Positions 8,198 through 17,630 of a stretch of DNA of 64,000 bases are shown here, piece after piece; positions within the stretch are counted from its first letter, which is position 1, and each line of letters opens with the position of its first letter. Source of the stretch: Bifidobacterium sp. (GTDB taxonomy: Bacteria > Actinomycetota > Actinomycetes > Actinomycetales > Bifidobacteriaceae); contig NZ_JALCLM010000001.1 of the NCBI RefSeq assembly GCF_022647885.1, positions 1,302,001 to 1,366,000 of the forward strand, in the 5' to 3' direction. The translations under genes were made by a program, and so were the position numbers. The notes under the pieces were generated by a model that did not search any database, was not told where the DNA came from, and was given only the letters and a program-made list of their open reading frames with translations.

Positions 8198-9967
8198 TCA
8201 GGCGATATGCCACTGACTTGCTCTATGACGCGCAGCATAGAAAGAAGCGTATTGACCAGCTTCCCCAATGAGCTCATCGTGAGTTCCACGCTGCACCACG
8301 TTACCCTTTGCGTCGAGCACGATGATCAGATCGGCTGAACGAATCGTATTGAGCTTATGCGCAATCACCAGCAACGATGAGGATTGCCTCAGGCGTTCAA
8401 CACAATCCATGATATGACGCTCATTCTCAGCATCCAAAGCACTAGTCGCCTCATCCAACAGCACGATTGGAGCTTGTTTGAGCAGAGCACGAGCTATGGA
8501 TACTCGCTGGCGCTCGCCTCCTGAAAGGGCATGTCCACCTTCGCCAACCATACTTTGCCAGCCATTGGGTAGCCTGTTAACAATTTCTGATACGCCAGCA
8601 AGTTCTCCTGCTTCTCGAACTTCCGCATCAGTGGCAGAAGGTCTGCCGACTCTGATATTCGCAGCTAGTGTGTCATCAAAGAGATACACATCTTGGAACA
8701 CGATAGATAGCTGCTTCATAAGTTGTTCAAATGGTTGTTGCTTTACAGGAACGCCACCAACTGAAATCTCTCCAGTGTCCACATCGTAGAAGCGCGCAAT
8801 AAGTTTTTCGATGGTGGATTTACCGCCGCCAGAAGGGCCAACGAGCGCGACTAACTGCCCAGGCCGCACGTCGAAGGATATATCGCTGAGCACTGGATGA
8901 TTAGGAATATAAGAGAAACCAACGTTTTTCAGTGATATTGCACCATTCTCAGTCAAGACAGCAGTTTGAGTCGGTTCAGGCAAGGTCGGTGCAGTGAAAA
9001 TATCATCCAGATGATCAAGCATTACTCGATTATCTTCAACCCCAAGCAACTTACCGCCCAACTCTTCAAGCGTCTGCATAAAACGAAGCGACAGTCCAAT
9101 AAAAGCGATCGCTGAAATAGGACTCAACGAGCCTTGCATAGCGAAAAGTGCAGCACAAATAATCATCAGTACCACAACCAACTGCCCAACTAAGCCGTTG
9201 AGTAAATTAGCTACCGTGCCCCACCATAATGAGGCTTTCTGTGCAGCGGTACTTTGAGCGTTTGCCTCATCAAGTTCTTTGAATGATGTGCTTCGGCCGC
9301 ACGCTCGCAGCGCACCTTGACAGCGGCCAAATTCTACAATCCGATCACTGACCTCTTGCTCTACTGGATCGGTGATGTGTTTGCCTCGGGTAATGCAATA
9401 CTGTGAAAGTCGCAATGCTATCAGCATCACTGGCACACTGAGTGCGAGAAGAAGTCCAAGTCTCCAATCCCACAGCAATACACCGATAATCACCACGCCA
9501 ACACAACAAGCGTTCTGTATGAGTTTGCCTAATAAGTGAGCGACACTTTGCCCGAGTGTCATTACATCCTGCGAGACGAATCTCGAAAGATTACCTGCTG
9601 ATGACTCATGAAACCAACCGATAGGAAGCTTGGCGAGTTTATCTCCCACAGTTCTTAGCAGATTACGGATAATGTCGAGTGCTGACTCATACGAGGCAAT
9701 AGCTCCTGAATACTCGATGAGTGCGCTGGCGATACCTAAAACGGCGAGCACAATCATCCAACCCCAAAATCCGAGTCCAAATGATACGCTTTCACCAGCT
9801 AGAGTAAGCGATGCGGGCAGCAGCACCAGTAGCGACAGTCCTGTTACTGTGCCGGAGGCTGCGCTAAGAGCTATGTCAGTGGTGAAAGTCGACTGACCGT
9901 TATCAGAAATAAGCACCCGATAACGAGAAATGAGTGAATGACGGTTATGCAGAGTTGCTGTGCTCAT
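8198..9967 (-). CDS. ABC transporter half-unit, membrane domain fused to ATPase (second of pair)
   Basis: 589 residues. A six-helix membrane domain spans about 30-310 and a nucleotide-binding domain follows. Motifs seen: Walker A GPSGGGKST, Q-loop VFQDVYLFDD, signature LSGGERQRVSIARAL, Walker B IVLLDEATSALD and H-loop IAHKLNT. It overlaps the upstream half-transporter gene by 4 bp, so the two probably form a heterodimer. Such IrtAB/YbtPQ-like pairs, despite the exporter fold, can import siderophores. Linkage to an ECF module and a Fur box makes iron or heme traffic likely, but direction is inferred. Confidence 0.88.
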   Translation of the reverse strand: MSTATLHNRHSLISRYRVLISDNGQSTFTTDIALSAASGTVTGLSLLVLLPASLTLAGESVSFGLGFWGWMIVLAVLGIASALIEYSGAIASYESALDIIRNLLRTVGDKLAKLPIGWFHESSAGNLSRFVSQDVMTLGQSVAHLLGKLIQNACCVGVVIIGVLLWDWRLGLLLALSVPVMLIALRLSQYCITRGKHITDPVEQEVSDRIVEFGRCQGALRACGRSTSFKELDEANAQSTAAQKASLWWGTVANLLNGLVGQLVVVLMIICAALFAMQGSLSPISAIAFIGLSLRFMQTLEELGGKLLGVEDNRVMLDHLDDIFTAPTLPEPTQTAVLTENGAISLKNVGFSYIPNHPVLSDISFDVRPGQLVALVGPSGGGKSTIEKLIARFYDVDTGEISVGGVPVKQQPFEQLMKQLSIVFQDVYLFDDTLAANIRVGRPSATDAEVREAGELAGVSEIVNRLPNGWQSMVGEGGHALSGGERQRVSIARALLKQAPIVLLDEATSALDAENERHIMDCVERLRQSSSLLVIAHKLNTIRSADLIIVLDAKGNVVQRGTHDELIGEAGQYASFYAARHRASQWHIA

Positions 9968-11880
9968 CGTTGTGCTCCTTGTTCAATAGTCGCGCTATTT
10001 GCAACAGCAATATCGCTTTCCTCGCTCTGTGCGTTATTCCACAAAGCGGCATAGTGCTTTTCGTTGCGGAGCTCCTCGTGGGTACCACAAGCTTTTATCT
10101 GTCCGTGTTCCAGCACTACTATTTGTTCTGCTCCAACGATTGATGTTGGTTTATGTGCAATGACGATAACGGTTCTATCGCGTACAAGGTTGTTGAGAGC
10201 TTCTTGTATTTCGGCTTCAGATTCAGGATCGACGGAGGCAGTAGCTTCGTCGAGAATGAGGATAGGAGCGTCAACAATCAGTGCTCTAGCGATGGCTATT
10301 CGATGTTCCTGTCCGCCAGAAAGAGCGACATCTTGGTTGATTATGGTGTCGTAGCCATGGGGCAGAGCCATAATTTCGTCGTCTATGGTCGCTGCCTTCG
10401 CTGCTGCACGAATGTCGTTGAGGCTCGCATTAGGGCGGGAGAGCGCAATATTGTCTCGCACAGACATGCGCAGTAGCTGAGCGTCTTGCAATACGAAAGA
10501 GACCGTTGGATACAAATGGTTGTAAGACATGTCACGAACATTTACGCCCCCGATGGTGACACGACCCTGCTCAGGGTCGGCGAAACGTGCCACCAGGGTA
10601 GCCAGAGTAGATTTTCCGGAGCCAGAAGGTCCTATCAACGCTGTTGTAGTTCCTTCGGGTATATCGAGACTGACATCATTTAAAGCAAGTATGTCCCCGT
10701 ATGAATAGCTGACATGGTCGAAATGAATATCGTATCCTGCTGGTGATTGTGGGTTGGGATTTTGCTCCATCACAGGAGTATTGAGTACATGCTTAATGCG
10801 AAGCGCTGCTGCGCCGGCAACTTGATAAGACCACGACATATTTCCAGCGACCTCTATCGCAGCAGGAAGCACTAGCGCTATTAGTGAGCATGCTAAGACT
10901 TGGGCTGCTGTGATCCAGCCTTGTGAAACCATCAGAAATCCACCGGCGAGATTAATCAGCAGCATAATAGGAGCTGCGATGAAGGCCATTGAAATAGCTG
11001 ACCCCTTTAGCAGTGGGGCGCACCATCCGACATAGAATTCCGAGAACTCATCGGCTGCATGTGCAAAGTTTTTGTGAGCCCGACCGACCTGGCCAAAGGC
11101 CTTCACTACGCTGATGCCGCTGACGAATTCAACCATGGTTGATGAAACTTTAGAGAGTTTGGTGTCCATCTCGGCCGTTTTGGGGCCCATTCCCCGCATC
11201 ATAATCATTTGAAGAAGCATATAGATTGGAATTGTGGCTACAGAAAGCAGACCTAATCTCCAATCAATTACCACAGCATAGATGAATAACGCAGCTGGCA
11301 TCATTAATGCTGATGTTGACTCAACGGGAGCATGAGCAACCAATCCGTGAACGGTATGTGTATCGTCTTGAATGGCTTTTCTGATTTGTCCGCTGCTCGT
11401 TGAAGTGAAATGTGACAATGGTGCTCGTCCAAGAGCGGTAATGAGTTTGCTACGAATATCCAGTCCCATACGGGCATCAGCAAAATGGGTGATACTCAAG
11501 GCGAGGAAATAAAGCAATAAGCGTCCAGTGAAGGTACCGATCAGTAGTGAAAGCCACATCATTGCTTGGTGTTCATCGATTTTTGTTCCTGAGGTCCACG
11601 AGCTGAGGAAGATGTCACCAAGGTTTACTAGAGCGATGTATGGGGCAATTGCCAATATGGCTGAAAGACCAGAGAGTATGCGTCCGGCGAGGAGCCAGCC
11701 TTTAATAGAGCTGGTAATTTCAGCAAGTGCAAGCTTAGAAGCTTTGCTTTTTGCGGCATCGTCCTGTTGTGCAGTTGAGTCTTGCGTAGTTACCGACTCG
11801 TCTGACAGTTTGGCAGATGATCGCTGGCGCTGTTGTTCACCACCTGGCACAGTGGTTTTGCTGGTGTGTGATGTTGTCAC
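9964..11880 (-). CDS. ABC transporter half-unit, membrane domain fused to ATPase (first of pair)
   Basis: 638 residues starting at GTG with AAGGAAATAGA just upstream. A polar N-terminus of about 55 residues precedes the six-helix domain. The ATPase domain shows GPSGSGKST, VLQDAQLLR, LSGGQEHRIAIARAL (note EHR in place of the common QQR), ILILDEATASVD and IAHKPTS. It is coupled to the following half-transporter by an ATGA overlap and lies 110 bp downstream of the ECF ATPase gene. It is the predicted heterodimer partner in the same iron-type locus. Confidence 0.88.
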   Translation of the reverse strand: MTTSHTSKTTVPGGEQQRQRSSAKLSDESVTTQDSTAQQDDAAKSKASKLALAEITSSIKGWLLAGRILSGLSAILAIAPYIALVNLGDIFLSSWTSGTKIDEHQAMMWLSLLIGTFTGRLLLYFLALSITHFADARMGLDIRSKLITALGRAPLSHFTSTSSGQIRKAIQDDTHTVHGLVAHAPVESTSALMMPAALFIYAVVIDWRLGLLSVATIPIYMLLQMIMMRGMGPKTAEMDTKLSKVSSTMVEFVSGISVVKAFGQVGRAHKNFAHAADEFSEFYVGWCAPLLKGSAISMAFIAAPIMLLINLAGGFLMVSQGWITAAQVLACSLIALVLPAAIEVAGNMSWSYQVAGAAALRIKHVLNTPVMEQNPNPQSPAGYDIHFDHVSYSYGDILALNDVSLDIPEGTTTALIGPSGSGKSTLATLVARFADPEQGRVTIGGVNVRDMSYNHLYPTVSFVLQDAQLLRMSVRDNIALSRPNASLNDIRAAAKAATIDDEIMALPHGYDTIINQDVALSGGQEHRIAIARALIVDAPILILDEATASVDPESEAEIQEALNNLVRDRTVIVIAHKPTSIVGAEQIVVLEHGQIKACGTHEELRNEKHYAALWNNAQSEESDIAVANSATIEQGAQR

Positions 11881-11990
11881 TCTATTTCCTTCAATCTTTT
11901 CTGTAATGTTTTCGATAAGCTGTGTGCTTTGCTCATGTGAGCTTTAGTGAATCGATAGCTTTGTGGACTAGAGGTTTTGTGCGTAAGTAA

Positions 11991-13592
11991 CTAATGAGTT
12001 ACTGGCTCGATATTCAGCTGTGAATCGTTGTAGCTGTCGCTAATGTTGCCGCTGCGTATGGAGCGTAAATACGCAATTCGATCCGCACAAATCTCTAAGA
12101 GTTCGGTGTCATGAGTGATAACAATTACCACGGCTCCTGCTGACGCTAAGGCTCGTAATCGTTTGGCAATAGCGATCAGATGGCGGTAGTCAACGCCGGA
12201 AGTCGGTTCGTCGAAGACATAAATCTGTTTGTCACAAGCGATTGCGGACGCTATGACAAGCCGTTGCTTTTGTCCTCCAGATAGTGACAGCGGGTGTCTG
12301 TCGGCATATGTACCAAGGTCAAGTTGCTTGAGTATTCCTAGTACATCTTTGTTGCGCTGCGCATCTTTGTCGAAAGCTAAGGTCACTTCTTTGCGTACAG
12401 AATCAGCGAACAGCTGGCGGTGGACGTCCTGCATGACGATATAGCTCATACTCGTTCGTTGCTTCGGTGAAAGAGGCTTACCGTCAAAGCTGATCGTTGA
12501 GTGTCTTTCCTCTTTGAGTAGGCCACAGATAAGTCGAGCAAGAGTTGTTTTTCCTGCACCGTTTGCACCGACAAGCGCTGAGATGCTTCCCTTGGGAAAT
12601 GAGGCGTGCTCGATATCGAGGATGGGTTGTTTACCATAGGAGAAGCTCAAATTATTCAATACCAGTCCAGAGTCATCAGATTTCTTTGCCGGTAACGCCG
12701 AAACTGAAGGTGATGTTGAGATTGCGGTGTCGAAAGAGGGTTTGATAAGTGTGCGTAATCCGGCTTTGCGCCGTTCGCTGTCAGTTTGTGCGAAGAACGT
12801 TGCTCCGCTCATTCGTTTCACAATGTGACCGTCCTCGAGCAACACAGCTTGATCGACCAAATTTCGCAAGAAATATAGTCGGTGCTCGGCTATAACGATA
12901 GTGCGTCCTTGCTGTTTGAGATGGGTCAACATATCTGTGAATTCTTCTATTGCTTCGACAGAGAGATTCGAAGTTGGTTCGTCAAACAGGAGTAACGGGG
13001 TATTGGCGCTTATAGCCTGTGCGCATGCAACTTTTTGGAGTTCACCGCCTGACATTTCCTTCAGTTGTCGGTCCATAAGGTATTCGATATCACACTGCGC
13101 GGCAGTTCTTGTCACTGCTGCATCCATGACGGCTTGCGAAATGCCATGATTTTCCATACGAAAAGCAAGTTCGCTGCGTACTGCACTAGTAAAGAACTGT
13201 GTTTTCGGATTTTGGAAAACTGTAGCGCTTACTTCGCCGCATGCGCCGATATCTGCTGATCCAACATCTAGATCAGCAACGCGAACGGTACCCACAATTG
13301 TTCCTTGATGGAAATGTGGCACTAGACCATTGAGTAATTGGAGCGCACTAGTCTTCCCTGAACCGCTCGCTCCACACAACAGTGTTATAGTTCCTGGAAT
13401 GATATCCAGACTGATATCCTCAAGCGTTGCCTTATCACTGCGCGTTGGTGTCGAAGCATCACTGTTCGTAATATCGGAGCTTTCTGAATCAACGGGGGAG
13501 TAATACGTTGAGTGTTGGGCAGGATCAGATCCATACCAAAAACTCACATGGTCGATCTCTGCAACTGCTGTTGATGTAGATGTTGGTGTCAT
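11991..13592 (-). CDS. ECF transporter energy-coupling ATPase, two fused ABC domains (EcfA1A2-like)
   Basis: 533 residues with two complete ATPase domains in one chain. Domain 1 has Walker A GASGSGKTS (about 74-82), Q-loop FQNPKTQFF, signature MSGGELQKVACAQAI and Walker B LLLFDEPTSNLS. Domain 2 has GANGAGKTT, VMQDVHRQLF, LSGGQKQRLVIASAI and VFDEPTSGVD. A Ser/Asp-rich insertion lies at residues 25-52. It overlaps ecfT by 4 bp. It drives the T/S membrane module encoded upstream. Confidence 0.9.
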   Translation of the reverse strand: MTPTSTSTAVAEIDHVSFWYGSDPAQHSTYYSPVDSESSDITNSDASTPTRSDKATLEDISLDIIPGTITLLCGASGSGKTSALQLLNGLVPHFHQGTIVGTVRVADLDVGSADIGACGEVSATVFQNPKTQFFTSAVRSELAFRMENHGISQAVMDAAVTRTAAQCDIEYLMDRQLKEMSGGELQKVACAQAISANTPLLLFDEPTSNLSVEAIEEFTDMLTHLKQQGRTIVIAEHRLYFLRNLVDQAVLLEDGHIVKRMSGATFFAQTDSERRKAGLRTLIKPSFDTAISTSPSVSALPAKKSDDSGLVLNNLSFSYGKQPILDIEHASFPKGSISALVGANGAGKTTLARLICGLLKEERHSTISFDGKPLSPKQRTSMSYIVMQDVHRQLFADSVRKEVTLAFDKDAQRNKDVLGILKQLDLGTYADRHPLSLSGGQKQRLVIASAIACDKQIYVFDEPTSGVDYRHLIAIAKRLRALASAGAVVIVITHDTELLEICADRIAYLRSIRSGNISDSYNDSQLNIEPVTH

Positions 13593-14353
13593 AGGGCAAG
13601 GCCCTTCCCAAAAATGCTAAATATGGTTAAAGCGAGAGCACAGAGTATGAGTACCACATCTGTGAAATTAAACGTCAGCTTTTCAATTGAGGTTGGGTTG
13701 CGATGACTACCCAAACCTCGAAGCATTGACGATGCGCTTAAGTCATCTGCAATCCGTGAGGATGCTGCAAGCAGAGGTACCAGCACAAATTCAGCAGTGC
13801 GTATCGGATGTGCTAGAGCTCCAATTGGACCTGGATATATTCCGCGCAATACCATCGCGTCACTAATGGCATGAAGTTCCTCTGCAACCGTAGGAATAAA
13901 GCGAATGACCACAACCAGCGGTACAACTATGACTCTCGGAAACTTCAAAGCGATAAGTGCTGCAGAAATCTGAGCCGGTCCAGTTGTTGAGATGAAATAT
14001 GCTGCATACCCACAGGAAACTCCGAATCGGGCAAGCCAATAGCCTGTAACTGCAACTACGGCACTGACGGGACCACCTATTACAGCAGGTAGGATCAAAA
14101 ATGCTGCTGCACAAATACTCACAAATATCACGAATTTGAGTGCGCCTGTCCACTTTGCTGCGCTGAGATAGAGCGCCGCGACTATTCCAGCAGCAGCAAG
14201 AGTGATGATAAATGGTCCGCTACCGAGTACCAAGATATTGATTAGTACCAATAACACGATTTTGGTGCGCGGATCGAAAGTCAGCACGTTCTTCTGAGGC
14301 ATCCCAACAGTTTTGGGTGTGAGGGAATGGGAAGTGACGGTTTCGCTGCTCAA
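13589..14353 (-). CDS. ECF transporter T component
   Basis: 254 residues with hydrophobic segments through most of its length. It has the coupling region LRGIYPGPIGALAHPIRTAE and a late SSMLRGLGSHRNPTS, corresponding to the paired Ala-Arg-Gly-type coupling helices of EcfT proteins. It sits between the S component and the fused ATPase with 4-bp overlaps on both sides. That arrangement indicates a dedicated (group I) ECF transporter. Confidence 0.85.
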   Translation of the reverse strand: MSSETVTSHSLTPKTVGMPQKNVLTFDPRTKIVLLVLINILVLGSGPFIITLAAAGIVAALYLSAAKWTGALKFVIFVSICAAAFLILPAVIGGPVSAVVAVTGYWLARFGVSCGYAAYFISTTGPAQISAALIALKFPRVIVVPLVVVIRFIPTVAEELHAISDAMVLRGIYPGPIGALAHPIRTAEFVLVPLLAASSRIADDLSASSMLRGLGSHRNPTSIEKLTFNFTDVVLILCALALTIFSIFGKGLAL

Positions 14354-14961
14354 GAGACTAAGCGAGCTTTAGCAAAGTGGCGGTCGATGAGTTTTGTTCC
14401 TATCCAAGCTCCGAACAATCCTACGAAGCACAGAATTACCACGAATATAGCCACTACTAGTGGTGTGAATATCTGAGACATCTGTGTGGCATATTGTGCG
14501 CCCATGCTGCTGCGCATATCTTCGTAATATGCGGTGGTGTTCATGAATAGTGGGGCAAATGGTCCGATAATCCATAACTGGAATACGCCATAGGCAAGGA
14601 TATTATGTGTTCTTGAGTGATAATGACCTGCTTTGACAATGAGATCCGCTATGAATCCGAGAGCAGCACAAATGGGTATGCAACCCCAGAAATGACCTGT
14701 AGCCAGCATTAGTACACCGACTATCAAACCCAGTACGGTCATTGCTCCCATAACTGGGGTTTTAGCCATAAACAGCATGATTACAGTTCCGCCGATTATA
14801 GTGCTCAATACGAATCCAACGAACATGCCAATTGGGCTGACGATGCCAACCATGCCTCCTAGGAAGGTGATGACGTAATAGATTGCTGTGTATACGCCGA
14901 TGTTGACGAGGTCCCGTGTGCTGATTTTTGAGCGCGAACTAGTAGTTTGCTGTGAAGTCAT
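14350..14961 (-). CDS. ECF transporter S component, Trep_Strep/MptD-type
   Basis: 203 residues with about six hydrophobic helices. IGVYTAIYYVITFLGGM near the N-terminus and the GHFWGCIPICAALGFIADLI centre match the Trep_Strep family of S components. In streptococci, related S units sit with ABC half-transporters in heme/iron operons (recalled, not checked), which agrees with the Fur-type site about 250 bp upstream. The substrate itself is not readable. It is the first gene of the five-gene minus-strand operon. Confidence 0.8.
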   Translation of the reverse strand: MTSQQTTSSRSKISTRDLVNIGVYTAIYYVITFLGGMVGIVSPIGMFVGFVLSTIIGGTVIMLFMAKTPVMGAMTVLGLIVGVLMLATGHFWGCIPICAALGFIADLIVKAGHYHSRTHNILAYGVFQLWIIGPFAPLFMNTTAYYEDMRSSMGAQYATQMSQIFTPLVVAIFVVILCFVGLFGAWIGTKLIDRHFAKARLVS

Positions 14962-15209
14962 GTGAATACTTTCTATGTGAGCTGAAGGTGCAATCTGAGC
15001 TGTTGAGAATAATGGGGTTTGCCGTGGTGATTGGCTTGTGGCGTCGATACAGCTTCCTATTGGATGCTAAATTCCCCGTCAGAGAAAAACAAGACTGCGA
15101 ATTCATGAAATATTGTGATAACGTACAAAGTTTGCAAGGTTGTAGATGCCTGTGCTTGGCGGTGTTATGTGATGGTGTCCGTCAACATGACGACGCCTTT
15201 CTACATGTA

Positions 15210-15228
15210 GATAACGATAATAGTTATC
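15210..15228. promoter_or_regulatory. Fur-box-like operator
   Basis: GATAACGATAATAGTTATC agrees with the classical 19-bp Fur box at 16 positions and has the GATAAC/GTTATC inverted ends. It lies in the 425-bp gap between fur and the ECF S gene, leaving a 5' leader of about 250 nt. No gene is supported in the rest of the gap. Confidence 0.75.
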
Positions 15229-15387
15229 ATATACATGAAGGCGAGACACTCGCAAGACGATAGGGACAATGGAAAGAGCACCGGTGGCTCGCAGAGGGAC
15301 GCGCCGTTAACTCGGTAGGTGAGAGTGTAGTCCTTGTGATAAATCTCTTTGCTGAAATACTTGATCTCAGCTACTAGGGATTTTTTA

Positions 15388-15843
15388 CTAATTACTCTTT
15401 GCTTGGCATTCGCTACACAATCCATGTAAGACTAAATCGCCAGAGTCGACTTGGAATCCCTGACTATTCGCAGCGGTGATATCTTCGTTGTTCACCGGAG
15501 GTATATCCAAGTCAAAAATCCGTCCACAACTACGGCAAACCATGTGTGCATGCGGGCGTTGTTGGCCGGTGTCATAGAGCATAACCCCGTCAACCATAGC
15601 CATTTTGTGTACGATGCCGAGTTTTGCGAAGATCTCGAGTGTTGAGTACACGGTTGGTAATGAGATTCCAGGCATGAGCGTTTCTAGCTGACGTTGGACG
15701 TGGACAGCACTGAGATGTTGCGGGGAAGAGGAAACGATTCTATAGATGAGCTGACGCTGAGGAGTGTTGCGCATGCCGTGTTGATGCAACAGTGCGTCCA
15801 AATCTACGGATTCGGCTTGGGATGTTGCAGTATTCATAAACAT
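15388..15843 (-). CDS. Fur-family metal-responsive repressor
   Basis: 151 residues. The winged helix includes RNTPQRQLIYRIVSSS and the recognition helix region SLPTVYSTLEIFAKLG. Two CxxC pairs (about C103/C106 and C143/C146) form the structural zinc site, and HAHMVC supplies metal ligands. Fur, PerR, Zur and Mur types cannot be told apart with certainty. The upstream ECF Fur-like box and the divergent VIT-type gene favour iron or manganese. ATG 15843 or 15837 could be used; neither has a clear ribosome-binding site. Confidence 0.88.
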   Translation of the reverse strand: MFMNTATSQAESVDLDALLHQHGMRNTPQRQLIYRIVSSSPQHLSAVHVQRQLETLMPGISLPTVYSTLEIFAKLGIVHKMAMVDGVMLYDTGQQRPHAHMVCRSCGRIFDLDIPPVNNEDITAANSQGFQVDSGDLVLHGLCSECQAKSN

Positions 15844-15883
15844 CAGCTTACTAGTCTTAATTGTTATTTCAATACAATCGTAC

Positions 15884-15907
15884 TTTTAATTTGCATCATA
15901 ATTAAAA
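15884..15907. promoter_or_regulatory. Palindrome in the fur/VIT divergent promoter region
   Basis: TTTTAATT and AATTAAAA are exact inverted 8-bp arms around TGCATCAT, midway between the two divergent genes. It is a plausible shared operator. It does not match the 15210 box closely. Confidence 0.5.
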
Positions 15908-15952
15908 TGACTTAATATAAGGAGTAGTTTGTAAGAGAGAAAGAAGCTGCTG

Positions 15953-16486
15953 ATGGAAGTTGAGAGTGATTCAAGCATGGCGTTGTCAGAGCACCCAGCA
16001 AGGCTAGTTCATGATGGACTCGAGCATGATGCTTTCGTGCTCAAATATGTACAGCCCGGGCTTGTGGGTTTGATCGACGGCACCGTTAGTACGCTGGCTC
16101 CAGTCTTTGCTGCAGCTATCTTTTCTGGTCCTCATGCAGCTTTTATTGTGGGCATGGCAACAGCACTTGGTGCTGGTGTGAGTATGGGTTGGTCGGAAGC
16201 ACTTTCGGATAATGGGAAGAAAACCGGTCGAGGCTCTGCCATTGTTCGCGGAGCAATTACTGGTGCTGCAACGACTATTGGCGGAACTTTCCACACCTTG
16301 CCATTTCTTATCCCGAGCCTCCATTGGTCATTGATTGCGGCATTTATTGTGGTCGCGATCGAATTGGTGGTAATTGCTTGGGTGCGTTACCGCTTTTTGC
16401 ATGTACCTATGAAAAATTCCTTGATGGTCGTCACATTGGGTGGTGCCATAGTTCTTGCTATCGGAGTGGCACTGGGTGCAAGCTGA
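15953..16486 (+). CDS. VIT1/CCC1-type iron or manganese transporter
   Basis: 177 residues, about five hydrophobic segments. PGLVGLIDGTVSTLAPVFAAAI and GMATALGAGVSMGWSEALS match the first two helices of the vacuolar-iron-transporter family, with the conserved Asp in the first. Bacterial members remove Fe(II) or Mn(II) from the cytoplasm. Divergence from a Fur-family gene across one palindrome suggests an anti-overload role opposite to the uptake operon. ATG 15977 is an alternative start. Confidence 0.75.
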   Translation: MEVESDSSMALSEHPARLVHDGLEHDAFVLKYVQPGLVGLIDGTVSTLAPVFAAAIFSGPHAAFIVGMATALGAGVSMGWSEALSDNGKKTGRGSAIVRGAITGAATTIGGTFHTLPFLIPSLHWSLIAAFIVVAIELVVIAWVRYRFLHVPMKNSLMVVTLGGAIVLAIGVALGAS

Positions 16487-16631
16487 TAGAGGATGCGTTA
16501 ACTTCTGAGAACTGCATTCAGCGTGAATAGCATGTGAGAGAGGCCTGCAATACCTCACTGCAAGCATGATTTGATCAGTCCCGCGGTAGTGTAGCAATTA
16601 TTTCGCGTCAAGCGTTCAATATTGTCCGCAG

Positions 16632-16662
16632 TTGACTTCAAGTGGACTTGAAGTTTTACACT
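16632..16662 (+). promoter_or_regulatory. MerR-type promoter of the aldo-keto reductase gene
   Basis: TTGACT (16632-16637) and TACACT (16657-16662) are separated by exactly 19 bp. Inside lies a perfect 9-bp inverted repeat, ACTTCAAGT-GG-ACTTGAAGT (16635-16654). The over-long spacer with a central dyad is the hallmark of MerR-activated promoters. The nearby MerR gene at 18738 is the obvious candidate activator. Confidence 0.85.
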
Positions 16663-16758
16663 CATTGGTAAATCTGTGGCTGAGTATGAAAAGCACAGTT
16701 GATGAGTTAAGAGCAGTTATCTAAGGGCAACTGCGGGAAGCGTAATGGAGGAATGAAC

Positions 16759-17625
16759 ATGGCAAGCATGTTGCAGGAACACTTTACTTTGTTGAACGGT
16801 GTTGAAATCCCGAAGATTGGTTTCGGTACCTGGCTTATCGAAGACAATAACAAGGCAGCGGAAGCTGTACAAGAGGCTATAAAAACTGGTTATCGTCACA
16901 TCGACACTGCTGAGGCGTATGGCAATGAAGTGGGAGTAGGGGAAGGAGTGCGTTCGTCAGGGGTTGACCGTAAGAAAATCTTTGTAACTACTAAGCTGCG
17001 TGCTGAGTACAAGGATTATGAAGGCGCACAGCGAGCCATTGAGGAGTCTCTAGAAAAACTTGATCTCGGGTATATCGATTTGATGATTATTCATTCACCG
17101 AAACCATGGGCCAAATTTGGAGAGGAAGAGCACTTCTTCGAAGGTAACCTTGAGGCTTGGAAGGCATTGGAAGAGGCCCACGCGGCCGGAAAGATTCGTG
17201 CGATAGGAGTCTCCAATTTCGAGCAAGTCGACTTGCAGAACATCATCGACAACTCGGAAACGGTTCCTGCAGTCGACCAGGTGCTGGCTCATATCGGGAA
17301 CACCCCGTTCGAACTGATCGATTACGCGCGTCAACGCAATATACTAGTTGAGGCTTATTCACCGTTCGGACACGGGGACATGCTCCGCAATGCTGATATT
17401 CAAGAGATAGCGGAACGTAACAAAGTCTCTATAACTCAACTTGCTGTGAGATACTTGTTGCAGCTCGACCTTCTACCATTGCCCAAAGCTTCAAGTGCTG
17501 AACACATGAAGCAGAATGCGGATGTCGATTTTGTTATTAATGACGAAGACATGAGTCAGCTTCGCGCTATAACTAAGCAGCAGTATTCAGCAGCAAATAA
17601 AAAATTCCCTGTCTATCAGGCATAA
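16759..17625 (+). CDS. Aldo-keto reductase
   Basis: NADPH-dependent carbonyl reductase, a TIM barrel of 288 residues. The catalytic set is visible: Asp in HIDTAEAY, Tyr in AEAYGNE, Lys in FVTTKLR and His in LMIIHSP. The cofactor region includes IGVSNF and LPKASS. The start at 16759 is preferred over 16753 because GGAGG lies 7 bp upstream. The MerR-type promoter is about 100 bp upstream. A role in clearing reactive aldehydes is inferred from family and regulation. Confidence 0.9.
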   Translation: MASMLQEHFTLLNGVEIPKIGFGTWLIEDNNKAAEAVQEAIKTGYRHIDTAEAYGNEVGVGEGVRSSGVDRKKIFVTTKLRAEYKDYEGAQRAIEESLEKLDLGYIDLMIIHSPKPWAKFGEEEHFFEGNLEAWKALEEAHAAGKIRAIGVSNFEQVDLQNIIDNSETVPAVDQVLAHIGNTPFELIDYARQRNILVEAYSPFGHGDMLRNADIQEIAERNKVSITQLAVRYLLQLDLLPLPKASSAEHMKQNADVDFVINDEDMSQLRAITKQQYSAANKKFPVYQA

Positions 17626-17630
17626 AGTGG

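Noticed and set aside
15165..15188. Seven-codon minus-strand frame just downstream of the Fur-like box
   Set aside because: It is too short to support as a leader peptide; no regulatory codon run or attenuator structure is visible.
14952..15263. 103-residue plus-strand frame across the ECF leader
   Set aside because: It has no ribosome-binding site or family pattern and it covers the Fur-like box.
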